The position numbers and the translations under genes are program-made. The notes under the pieces are model-generated. The model worked only from the letters and a program-made list of their open reading frames with translations. It did no database searches and was not told where the DNA came from. A DNA stretch of 7,735 nt from an uncultured Prevotella sp. (lineage in GTDB: Bacteria; Bacteroidota; Bacteroidia; Bacteroidales; Bacteroidaceae), in contig CAMOTK010000092.1 in NCBI GenBank assembly GCA_946625715.1, forward strand, positions 1-7,735, read 5' to 3'. Position 1 is the stretch's first letter. Each line of letters opens with the position of its first letter. This document shows, piece by piece, positions 1 to 7,735 of this stretch.

Positions 1-1578
1 TACCTTCTTCGGGTCGACGAGCACAATTTTCAGCTCGGCGGGGTGCTTCTTGTAGAGCAGCGAGGTGATGATGGCATTCAGACCTACCGACTTGCCCTGA
101 CCCGTAGCACCGGCTACGAGCAGGTGGGGCGCCTTGGCGAGGTCGAACATGAATACCTCGTTGGTGATGGTCTTGCCGATGGCGCAGGGCAGCTCCATGG
201 TCGACTCCTGAAACTTCTTGGAGTTGAGTATAGACTCCATCGAGACGATAGAGGGCTTGGCGTTTGGCACCTCAATGCCGATGGTGCCCTTGCCGGGTAT
301 GGGGGCAATGATACGTATGCCGAGGGCCGAGAGGCTCAGTGCTATGTCGTCTTCGAGCGAGCGTACCTTCGAGATGCGCACACCGGGGGCGAGGGTGATT
401 TCGTAGAGCGTGATGGTGGGGCCCACGGTGGCCTTGATGCTGTTGATTTCCACGCCAAAGGAGCGTAGCACCTCGGTAATGCGGTTTTTGTTGGCCATCT
501 GCTCCTGCATGTCAATGTAGGGCTTGCCGTCGTTCTCGTACTTCTTCAGCAGGTCGAGCGTGGGATAGTGGTAGTTCTCCAGGTCGCGCTTCGGGTCGTA
601 GGGTTCCAGGCTCTGTCCGCCCACGTCGACGAGCGTCTTGCCGTCGGCCGTCTCTTCCTCTTCGGCCACTGCCACTTCCAGCTCGGGGTCGGCCAGTGGC
701 TTCTGCTTCTTGGGCGCCAGGGGCTCGGGGTCGTCGTCGGCATGGCTGTCGTTGGTCAGGCTGAACCCGTCGTCGACCACTGGCTCGCCAAGGTCGGGAA
801 ACTCTACCGTCTGCGCCTGCGGATTGTCGAACACCTCGGGGTCTTCCACCGTCTGTATCTGGTCTTCATAGCTGTTCTCGGGCGCTTCTTTCGATGTGTC
901 GACCACGTGGAAGTCTATGCGGTTGGAGAAGTACTTGATGGGGTTGAGCAGCTTGCGTATGATGTAGATGGTCTCGGCGCTCAGATAGATGAGGAAGGCC
1001 AGGGCCACGAGCACGAGCAGGGCCGTCAGACCGGGCGTGCCTATCAGTCCGCCTACGTGCTGGCTGATGGCCAGTCCGTGGTCGCCGCCGGGGTTGTAGT
1101 GCTTGTCGGCAAACAGGGGCGTCAGATACTGCGCCAGGGCCACCGAGAGCCACACCATGCTCACCGCCATGGCAAAGAACCACTTCCAGAGGTTCAGCTT
1201 GTAGGCCTTCATCATCTGCAGGGCCACCACGAGCAGGAAGGCGGGTATGAAGAAGGCGGGCAGGCCGAAGCAGCGCTTCACGAAGAAGTCGGCCACGTAG
1301 GCACCCACCGAGCCGCAGGTGTTCGAGAACTCGCCGTGCATGTTGGCCATCTCGCCCGCTTGCAGGTGGTCGACGTAGCTCTGGTCGGCCTGTCCCGATG
1401 TGAGGAAGGAGACGAACGAGAGCGTCAGATAGCCTGCCACGATGAGCAGGAAGAAGCCGATGAAGAAGTTCACCCGCTCGTGGGCAAACAGGTTGCTGAG
1501 GCCGATGGACTCGCCAAACGAGGCCTTGCTTTCCGATGTACGTTTGCTGCTATTTTGTTTCTTTGTCTTGCGTGCCAT
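1..1578 (-). CDS. ftsK: DNA translocase FtsK, N-terminal 526 codons (gene continues past the left edge)
   Basis: FtsK is a septum-anchored, ATP-driven DNA pump that clears and aligns chromosome ends at division; this assignment rests on family knowledge plus the motifs seen here. Residues about 36-60, 104-122, 131-150 and 183-203 are hydrophobic and look like the four membrane helices. A linker rich in Asp, Glu and Pro follows (about 225-340). The alpha/beta motor domain then begins (about 345 on), with the Walker A motif GATGQGKS at 490-497 and the conserved strand ending in LVDPKK (520-525). The Walker B Asp-Glu, the rest of the motor and any gamma domain lie outside the window. The ATG at 1576-1578 starts MARKTKKQ, a basic N-terminus typical before the first helix, and sits 26 bases downstream of a good promoter. 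No Shine-Dalgarno is visible. It is transcribed divergently from the exonuclease operon. Confidence 0.96.
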   Translation of the reverse strand, partial: MARKTKKQNSSKRTSESKASFGESIGLSNLFAHERVNFFIGFFLLIVAGYLTLSFVSFLTSGQADQSYVDHLQAGEMANMHGEFSNTCGSVGAYVADFFVKRCFGLPAFFIPAFLLVVALQMMKAYKLNLWKWFFAMAVSMVWLSVALAQYLTPLFADKHYNPGGDHGLAISQHVGGLIGTPGLTALLVLVALAFLIYLSAETIYIIRKLLNPIKYFSNRIDFHVVDTSKEAPENSYEDQIQTVEDPEVFDNPQAQTVEFPDLGEPVVDDGFSLTNDSHADDDPEPLAPKKQKPLADPELEVAVAEEEETADGKTLVDVGGQSLEPYDPKRDLENYHYPTLDLLKKYENDGKPYIDMQEQMANKNRITEVLRSFGVEINSIKATVGPTITLYEITLAPGVRISKVRSLEDDIALSLSALGIRIIAPIPGKGTIGIEVPNAKPSIVSMESILNSKKFQESTMELPCAIGKTITNEVFMFDLAKAPHLLVAGATGQGKSVGLNAIITSLLYKKHPAELKIVLVDPKKV

Positions 1579-1604
1579 TGTCTGTTGTCTTGATTTTGAG
1601 ATTG

Positions 1605-1636
1605 CAAAGGTACACAAAAAAAAATTAACCGCCAAA
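1605..1636 (-). promoter_or_regulatory. ftsK promoter (Bacteroidetes -33/-7 type)
   Basis: On the minus strand TTTG (1633-1636) is followed by 20 bases and then TACCTTTG (1605-1612), matching the known Bacteroides primary-sigma consensus TTTG / TAnnTTTG. The expected transcription start is near 1597-1601, giving a leader of roughly 20-25 nt before the ATG at 1578. The spacer contains a run of nine T on the transcribed-sense strand. Confidence 0.8.
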
Positions 1637-1703
1637 TTTTCGCACGTTCATATTATAATATTTGCACGAATTTGGCACGAATCTCTCGCGCACCCCACCA
1701 TTA

Positions 1704-1879
1704 TGTTACAATGTAACAATGTTACAACGTAACAATAAGGTACTTCCAACATGCAGACCTCGAAGAGTAGTCTTATTAATAAATAATATAATATTATAAT
1801 ATTATATTATTCTTATACCCCATGGGCGCACCATCTCAAACATGCTTATTGTAACATTGTAACATGTTACATTGTCACA
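1704..1879. repeat. Inverted-repeat element with TGTWACA heptamer arms
   Basis: The left arm (1704-1739) carries four heptamers at an exact 8-base period: TGTTACA 1704, TGTAACA 1712, TGTTACA 1720 and CGTAACA 1728, followed by ATAAG. The right arm (1845-1879) starts CTTAT and carries TGTAACA 1850, TGTAACA 1858, TGTTACA 1865 and TGTCACA 1873. Left arm against the reverse complement of the right gives 32 matches in 36 columns, with three mismatches and one gap. Neighbouring heptamers are mostly reverse complements of one another, so each arm also contains its own dyads, such as TGTTACAATGTAACA (1704-1718) and the perfect 14-mer at 1858-1871. The arms enclose 105 bases with no coding potential. 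No clear target-site duplication flanks the element. It could be a MITE-like non-autonomous element, a cluster of binding sites for a dimeric DNA-binding protein, or a structural site. Confidence 0.8.
1782..1811. repeat. Perfect 30-base AT-only palindrome
   Basis: Every base of 1782-1811 is A or T and the segment equals its own reverse complement, with 15 pairs and no spacer. Its centre (1796.5) is five bases from the midpoint of the flanking heptamer arms (about 1791.5), so the palindromes are nested but not perfectly concentric. Such sequence melts or extrudes easily and may be a protein-binding or cruciform-prone site. It is not a typical rho-independent terminator because the stem has no G or C. 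Confidence 0.85.
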
Positions 1880-1988
1880 AAATGCCGCCCGACCCGGTGG
1901 CCGAGCAGTCCGGAAACGTAACCTGCGGCGCACAAAATCGTAATTGGCGGCCCACCGAGGCGTAACCCGCCAAAATAATAGCCGAACG

Positions 1989-2020
1989 TTTGCGCGTCTC
2001 AGTTTTTTTTCGTACCTTTG
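1989..2020 (+). promoter_or_regulatory. Promoter of the exonuclease-rlmI-tilS operon
   Basis: TTTG at 1989-1992, 20 bases, then TACCTTTG at 2013-2020 match the Bacteroidetes -33/-7 consensus and are identical in both boxes and spacing to the ftsK promoter facing the other way. The expected start of transcription, about 4-9 bases past the -7 box, falls at roughly 2024-2029, directly before the ATG at 2030. It is the only good promoter I see for the three-gene operon. Confidence 0.8.
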
Positions 2021-2029
2021 CATCAAGAT

Positions 2030-2650
2030 ATGAAAAAGATACTCTACAGCCAGTACAACAAGAAGCTCATCCCCACCCTGCCCCGCGTGCTATTTCCAGG
2101 AAGGATGGTCGTCGTGGTCAGTGCTGCAGGCGCCGAAAAGGCCGTCGACTACCTGCTCAGCCAGCCCATCTTGGGCGTCGACACCGAGACCCGCCCCTCG
2201 TTCAAGAAAGGCCATCAGTACACCGTGGCACTGCTCCAAGTGGCCTCCCACGACGTCTGCTTCCTCTTCCGCCTGAACCACATCGGCATGCCCCCGGCCA
2301 TCATCCGACTCTTAGAGGACACCACCGTGCCGAAAGTGGGCCTCTCGTGGCACGACGATTTAAGCTCACTCCATCGGCGGGCCGACTTCAAACCGGGCCA
2401 TTTCATCGACTTGCAAGACCACATGCGCGAACTCGGCATAGAAGACCTCAGCCTGCAGAAGCTCTACGCTAACTTCTTCGGCCAGCGCATCAGCAAGCGC
2501 GAGCAGCTCACCAACTGGGAGCGAGACATTCTCGACGACCACCAGAAGCTCTACGCCGCCACCGACGCCTGGGCGTGCATCATGCTCTACGAAGAACTGA
2601 CAAGCCTCAAGCAGTCAGGCAATTACGAACTTAGAATTAAAGAAGATTAG
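2030..2650 (+). CDS. 3'-5' exonuclease, RNase D/WRN-like DEDDy family
   Basis: This 206-residue protein is a single exonuclease domain without the HRDC domain found in full RNase D. Exo I is seen at ILGVDTETR (D51 and E53), Exo II around VGLSWHDDLSSLH (D109 or D110), and Exo III as Y175-x3-D179 in LYAATDAW, the tyrosine form of the DEDD nucleases. The family removes nucleotides from RNA or DNA 3' ends using two metal ions. The substrate here is not evident, but two RNA-modification genes follow directly, which favours RNA trimming (inference). An in-frame TTG at 2018 lies inside the -7 promoter box, so the ATG at 2030 is the sensible start. It gives the N-terminal MKKILYSQYNKK segment and the PGR that precedes the first strand. 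The leader is only a few bases long and has no ribosome binding site. The stop at 2648-2650 is 4 bases before rlmI. Confidence 0.93.
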   Translation: MKKILYSQYNKKLIPTLPRVLFPGRMVVVVSAAGAEKAVDYLLSQPILGVDTETRPSFKKGHQYTVALLQVASHDVCFLFRLNHIGMPPAIIRLLEDTTVPKVGLSWHDDLSSLHRRADFKPGHFIDLQDHMRELGIEDLSLQKLYANFFGQRISKREQLTNWERDILDDHQKLYAATDAWACIMLYEELTSLKQSGNYELRIKED

Positions 2651-2654
2651 AACC

Positions 2655-3824
2655 ATGAAACAAGTCTATCTCAAAAGAGGAAAAGAGGAAAGTCTGAAAC
2701 GCTTCCACCCCTGGATTTTCTCGGGAGCCATCCACCATACCGACGACCAGCTGCAAGAGGGCGACACCGTGCGCGTCATCACCGCCGACAACCGCTACAT
2801 TGCCACCGGCCACTACCAGCAGGGCTCCATTGCCGTGCGCGTGCTCACCTTCAGCGACGTGCCCATCGACCAAGACTTCTGGGCCTCGCGGCTGGCCTCG
2901 GCGCTCCACATGCGACAAGCCATCGGGCTGGCCGACTCGCCACAGAGCAACGCCTACCGACTGGTACACGGCGAGGGCGACCTGCTGCCAGGACTCATCA
3001 TCGACGTCTACGGACAGACGGCCGTCATGCAGGCCCACAGCATAGGCATGCACCTCTGCCGCAAAGCCATTGCCGAGGCCCTCGGCCGGGTGATGCAGGG
3101 CCGCATAGCCAACATCTACTACAAGAGCGAGACCACACTGCCCTTCATGGAGCCCGAGAACGGCTTCCTCATGGGCGGCAGCGACGACAGCATAGCCGTG
3201 GAAAACGGGCTGAAGTTCTACGTCGACTGGCTGCGCGGCCAGAAGACGGGCTTCTTCGTCGACCAGCGCGACAACCGCTCGCTCCTGGAGCACTATGCCA
3301 AGGGCAAGCGCGTGCTCAACATGTTCTGCTACACGGGCGGCTTCTCATTCTACGCCATGCGGGGCGGCGCACAGCTGGTACACTCGGTCGACAGCAGCGC
3401 TAAAGCCATCGAGCTGACCAACCGCAACGTGGCCCTCAACTTCCCCGGCGACCAGCGCCACCAAGCCTTCTGCGACGATGCCTTCAAGTATCTCGACCAG
3501 ATGGGCGACCAGTACGACCTCATCATCCTCGACCCACCGGCCTTCGCCAAGCACCGCGGCGCGCTACACAATGCGCTGAAGGGCTACACCCGACTGAACC
3601 AGAAGGCCTTCGAGAAGATAGAGCGGGGCGGACTGCTCTTCACCTTCTCCTGCTCGCAGGTGGTCACGAAAGACAACTTCCGCAATGCGGTATTCACAGC
3701 CGCCGCGCTCGCCGGTCGCAAGGTGCGCATACTCCACCAGCTGCACCAGCCGGCCGACCACCCCATCAACATCTACCACCCCGAAGGCGAATACCTGAAA
3801 GGCCTCGTGCTCTATGTTGAATAA
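2655..3824 (+). CDS. rlmI: 23S rRNA (cytosine-C5) methyltransferase, RlmI family
   Basis: This 389-residue protein matches RlmI in length and order of domains. An N-terminal PUA RNA-binding domain covers about 1-70 (PWIFSGAI, then EGDTVRVITADNRYIATG). A linker domain follows, and from about 195 a class I SAM-dependent methyltransferase. Visible motifs are TGFFVDQRDNR (198-208), the SAM-binding VLNMFCYTGGFS (220-231) with the acidic residue D246 ending the next strand, LDPPAFAKH (292-300) at the catalytic site, and FSCS (331-334), where a conserved cysteine sits. The C-terminal ADHP..YHPEGEYLKGL segment is characteristic. E. coli RlmI makes m5C1962 in 23S rRNA; the same target here is inferred. 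The gene starts 4 bases after the exonuclease stop and overlaps the tilS start by 11 bases, which suggests translational coupling. Confidence 0.93.
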   Translation: MKQVYLKRGKEESLKRFHPWIFSGAIHHTDDQLQEGDTVRVITADNRYIATGHYQQGSIAVRVLTFSDVPIDQDFWASRLASALHMRQAIGLADSPQSNAYRLVHGEGDLLPGLIIDVYGQTAVMQAHSIGMHLCRKAIAEALGRVMQGRIANIYYKSETTLPFMEPENGFLMGGSDDSIAVENGLKFYVDWLRGQKTGFFVDQRDNRSLLEHYAKGKRVLNMFCYTGGFSFYAMRGGAQLVHSVDSSAKAIELTNRNVALNFPGDQRHQAFCDDAFKYLDQMGDQYDLIILDPPAFAKHRGALHNALKGYTRLNQKAFEKIERGGLLFTFSCSQVVTKDNFRNAVFTAAALAGRKVRILHQLHQPADHPINIYHPEGEYLKGLVLYVE

Positions 3825-5226
3825 GGTCAGCGCATACATCCACCGCCACCAGCTGCTCACACCCGAAGGCCGCTACATCGTGGCTCTCAGCGGCGGTGCC
3901 GACAGCGTGGCACTGCTCCTCATACTCCAGCAGCTGGGCTATCAGATTGAGGCGGCCCACTGTAACTTTCACCTGCGCGGCCAGGAGTCGGAGCGCGACG
4001 AGCGGTTTGTCGAACAACTCTGCCAGCAGCGCCACATAGCGCTACACCGGGCCCATTTCGACACGCAAGCCTACGCCCGACTGCACAAGGTGAGCATCGA
4101 GATGGCAGCACGCGAACTGCGCTACCGCTACTTCGAGCAGCTGCGCCAAGACCTCAACGCCCAAGGCATCTGCGTGGCCCACCACCAGGGCGACAGCATT
4201 GAGACGGTGCTCATCAACCTCGTGCGGGGCACGGGCATCCACGGACTCACGGGCATCCAGCCGCGCCAAGGCTACATTCTGCGCCCCCTGCTCTGCATCA
4301 GCCGACAGGACATTGAGCGCTTTCTGCAGCAGGCCCAGCAAGACTACGTCACCGACAGCACCAACCTCATAGACGATGTGGTACGCAACAAAATCCGACT
4401 CAACATTCTGCCGCTCCTGCGCAGCATCAATCCTTCAGTAGACGAGGCTATCCTGCTCACGGCCAACCGCTTATCAGACGTGGCACGCATCTACGACGAA
4501 GCCATGAAAACCAGCATGGCAGCCGTAGCAAGCGGCAAGTACGTCGACGCTGAAAGCCAGCCCGTCGAAGCCCGAAAGACGTCAGTCGACCTTGAACTGC
4601 TCAGCCGCCAAACGGCCCCCGAGGCGGTACTCTTCGAACTGCTCTCGCCCCTCGGATTCTCGCCAGCCACCATCGAACAAATCTACGCCCATCTCGACGC
4701 CGATTCGGGCCGCACATGGACTTCGGCTACCCACGAGGTGGCCATCGACCGCCGACGGCTGCTCGTCGAGCCCAAGACGCCCCCACCGGCACCCATGCGA
4801 CTGCCCGAGCCGGGCACCTACGTCGGCCACGATGGTCAGCGCCTGCGCCTCACCCTAAAAGACGGCTGCTTCATAGAGAAAAAAGCCTCGCTCGCCTGCC
4901 TCGATGCCGAGAAGGTGGTCTTCCCACTCACCCTACGACCCGTGGCCACAGCCGACCGCTTCACACCATTGGGCATGAAGGGCACCCGACTGGTCAGCGA
5001 CTTCCTCACCGACCTGAAGTTCTCCGTCTTTCAGAAGCGGCGCCAAATGGCCGTCTGCGATGCTCTCGGCACCATCGTCTGGCTGGTAGGCTTGCGCATT
5101 GACCACCGCTTCCGCGTGACGGAAAACACACGAAAAACACTTGTTATGGAAACGTCACATACCGCATCTCGCGCACTATGCGACCCTGACGGCGAAGAAT
5201 GTAGCTGCTGGGATTCTTGCTGCTGA
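3814..5226 (+). CDS. tilS: tRNA(Ile)-lysidine synthase TilS with an atypical C-terminal tail
   Basis: TilS attaches lysine to C34 of the CAU-anticodon tRNA(Ile), using ATP, so that it reads AUA. The 470-residue product has the PP-loop SGGADS at 26-31, the N-type ATPase region with HFHLR-like NFHLRG (51-56), AHHQGDSIET (122-131), RGTGIHGLTGI (138-148), the DSTN and RNKIR motifs (181-195), and the TilS-specific C-terminal domain with DRFTPLGMKGTRLVSDFL (381-398). In AHHQGDSIET the first of the two usual acidic or amide residues is Gly126, while Asp127 is kept. The ATG at 3814 overlaps the rlmI stop (11 bases shared). Family resemblance ends near residue 445 (TENTRKTLVM). The last 25 or so residues, with five cysteines, are encoded opposite the end of mtgA and look like a read-on extension after loss of an earlier stop. 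Confidence 0.94.
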   Translation: MLNKVSAYIHRHQLLTPEGRYIVALSGGADSVALLLILQQLGYQIEAAHCNFHLRGQESERDERFVEQLCQQRHIALHRAHFDTQAYARLHKVSIEMAARELRYRYFEQLRQDLNAQGICVAHHQGDSIETVLINLVRGTGIHGLTGIQPRQGYILRPLLCISRQDIERFLQQAQQDYVTDSTNLIDDVVRNKIRLNILPLLRSINPSVDEAILLTANRLSDVARIYDEAMKTSMAAVASGKYVDAESQPVEARKTSVDLELLSRQTAPEAVLFELLSPLGFSPATIEQIYAHLDADSGRTWTSATHEVAIDRRRLLVEPKTPPPAPMRLPEPGTYVGHDGQRLRLTLKDGCFIEKKASLACLDAEKVVFPLTLRPVATADRFTPLGMKGTRLVSDFLTDLKFSVFQKRRQMAVCDALGTIVWLVGLRIDHRFRVTENTRKTLVMETSHTASRALCDPDGEECSCWDSCC

Positions 5227-5821
5227 AACGGCGCGGATTGGGCAGCGTCACCGCTATCAGCGCACACTGGGCCTTGCTCAGCTCGCTGGCATGACAATCG
5301 AAATGCTCGCGAGCCACTGCCTCTACACCATAGATGCCCTCGCCCATCTCTATCGAGTTCAGATAGACTTCCATAATCCGCTCCTTGCCCCACAACAGCT
5401 CGATAAGGGCCGTGAAGTAGACCTCGAAGCCCTTGCGCACCCACGAGCGGCCGGGCCAAAGAAAGACGTTCTTGGCCGTCTGCTGACTGATGGTGCTGGC
5501 ACCAAGCTTGTTCTTGTGCTTGCCCTCGAGATTGCGCTTGGCGGCATGCTCAATGGCCTTGAAGTCAAAGCCGTTGTGCTCCAAGAAGCGCGCGTCCTCG
5601 CTCGCCATCACTGCCAGGGGCATGTTTTCCGACATTTCGGAGAGCGACACCCAGTGGTGGCTCAGCTTCAGTTCCCTACCCTCGCTGATTTGCTGGCTGC
5701 AGCGAATGAACATCAGCGGCGTGAAAAACACCGGCACAAAGCGCAGAAGCACAACAGAAAGAATCGTGGAAGCAAAGAATGCCACCACGATCCATTTCAC
5801 TATTTTCTTAATAAATTTCAA
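5144..5821 (-). CDS. mtgA: Monofunctional biosynthetic peptidoglycan glycosyltransferase (GT51)
   Basis: MtgA polymerises lipid II into glycan strands at the outer face of the inner membrane. The 225-residue product has a basic start, one hydrophobic anchor (about 10-38), then the GT51 domain with no transpeptidase. Catalytic motifs are ASEDARFLEHNGFDF (73-87, catalytic E75), GASTISQQTAKNVFL (107-121), RKGFEVYFTALIE (129-141, second conserved glutamate E133) and EVYLNSIEMGEGIYGVEAVA (151-170). The length is normal for the family. The start is a TTG at 5819-5821, because an in-frame TGA lies two codons upstream (5825-5827) and no ATG is available. The next candidate is GTG at codon 8, which would trim the basic residues before the anchor. 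The TTG lies in the last unit of a 7-base tandem repeat. The gene follows the OmpA-like lipoprotein on the same strand with a 37-base gap and is probably co-transcribed. Its 3' end overlaps tilS by 83 bases. Confidence 0.93.
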   Translation of the reverse strand: MKFIKKIVKWIVVAFFASTILSVVLLRFVPVFFTPLMFIRCSQQISEGRELKLSHHWVSLSEMSENMPLAVMASEDARFLEHNGFDFKAIEHAAKRNLEGKHKNKLGASTISQQTAKNVFLWPGRSWVRKGFEVYFTALIELLWGKERIMEVYLNSIEMGEGIYGVEAVAREHFDCHASELSKAQCALIAVTLPNPRRFSSKNPSSYILRRQGRIVREMRYVTFP

Positions 5822-5858
5822 ACTTCAAAATTCAAAATTCAAACTTCAAAATTCAAAA

Positions 5859-5860
<2 letters not shown>
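5819..5860. repeat. Six-copy heptanucleotide tandem repeat at the mtgA start
   Basis: On the plus strand the units read CAAACTT, CAAAATT, CAAAATT, CAAACTT, CAAAATT, CAAAATC, which is also two 21-base copies (5819-5839 and 5840-5860) matching at 20 of 21 positions. On the coding strand of mtgA this is AATTTTG/AAGTTTG. The array fills the whole gap between the lipoprotein stop (5859-5861) and the mtgA TTG (5819-5821) and includes parts of both codons. Each unit carries a TTG, shifted by one frame per unit. Confidence 0.9.

Positions 5861-7735
<1,875 letters not shown>

Larger units (their letters stand above)
1579..2029. other. Divergent intergenic region between ftsK and the exonuclease operon
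   Basis: This 451-base region has no convincing gene. Reading outward from ftsK it holds the ftsK promoter, an AT-rich stretch, the heptamer inverted-repeat element (1704-1879) with a 30-base AT palindrome inside it, then about 110 bases of GC-richer DNA and the exonuclease promoter. The GC-richer part (1880-1988) contains only a weak 7-base inverted repeat, TTGGCGG (1944-1950) and CCGCCAA (1967-1973), with a 16-base gap; I see no stronger structure in it. A 74-codon minus-strand reading frame across 1802-2026 runs through the promoter and both palindromes and is not credible as a gene. Confidence 0.8.

Noticed and set aside
1..30. LVDPKK at the left edge read as the FtsK Walker B motif
   Set aside because: In FtsK the DPK segment follows Walker A but is not the Walker B Asp-Glu, which comes later and is outside the window.
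568..1593. 341-codon plus-strand open frame opposite ftsK
   Set aside because: It is antisense to a clear FtsK sequence. It is open because of the codon use of the GC-rich opposite strand, and its translation (rich in His, Val, Gly and Glu) shows no recognisable domain.
1720..1734. Possible parS (ParB) site because of TGTTACA...GTAACA
   Set aside because: The parS consensus is TGTTNCACGTGAAACA. The central CACGTG core and the spacing are missing, and the repeated heptamer array is unlike single parS sites.
1704..1879. Chromosome dimer resolution (dif) site, given the FtsK neighbour
   Set aside because: A dif site is a single site of about 28 bases with two Xer half-sites around a 6-base centre. 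The array of 7-base units does not match that layout, and ftsK is not generally adjacent to dif.
1944..1973. TTGGCGG / CCGCCAA inverted repeat as a terminator or operator
   Set aside because: It has only seven pairs around a 16-base gap, no T-run follows, and it lies upstream of a plus-strand promoter with no gene ending there.
1802..2026. 74-codon minus-strand frame in the ftsK-exonuclease intergenic region
   Set aside because: It starts inside the exonuclease -7 box and runs through the heptamer arm and into the AT palindrome. It has no promoter or recognisable product.

Overview
This window is an ordinary core-chromosome segment of a member of the Bacteroidales, most likely a Prevotella-like species. 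Three things point there: promoters of the Bacteroidetes type (TTTG, about 20 bases, TAnnTTTG) in front of several genes; general lack of Shine-Dalgarno sequences; and the protein types (a short archaeal/eukaryote-like ProRS, an OmpA-family lipoprotein with a glycine zipper, an FtsK with a long acidic linker). Coding DNA is fairly GC-rich while the intergenic DNA is strongly AT-rich. The taxonomic call is inference from these features, not a database match.

Layout from left to right: (1) 1-1578, minus strand, the N-terminal part of the DNA translocase gene ftsK, which runs off the left edge. (2) 1579-2029, a 451-base divergent intergenic region. It holds the ftsK and exonuclease promoters, both TTTG-N20-TACCTTTG, and between them a structured element: two inverted arms (1704-1739 and 1845-1879) made of TGTTACA/TGTAACA heptamers, enclosing a perfect 30-base AT-only palindrome. 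(3) 2030-5226, plus strand, a compact three-gene operon: RNase D/WRN-like 3'-5' exonuclease, RlmI-type rRNA cytosine methyltransferase and TilS tRNA(Ile)-lysidine synthase. The first junction is 4 bases and the second is an 11-base overlap. (4) 5144-6533, minus strand, an OmpA-family lipoprotein followed by the peptidoglycan glycosyltransferase mtgA. The 3' ends of tilS and mtgA overlap by 83 bases. The gap between the two envelope genes is a pure 7-base tandem repeat that runs into the unusual TTG start of mtgA. (5) 6534-6666, a short divergent promoter region. (6) 6667-7735, plus strand, the first 356 codons of proS, which runs off the right edge.

Functionally the window combines chromosome segregation (FtsK), RNA maturation and modification (exonuclease, RlmI, TilS), cell-wall synthesis and anchoring (MtgA, OmpA-like lipoprotein) and translation (ProRS). 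I found no mobile element with a transposase, no CRISPR array, no defence system and no RNA gene. The most interesting material is non-coding or at gene junctions: the heptamer inverted-repeat element, the heptanucleotide repeat at the mtgA start, the Cys-rich TilS tail encoded antisense to mtgA, and the nearly leaderless exonuclease gene.
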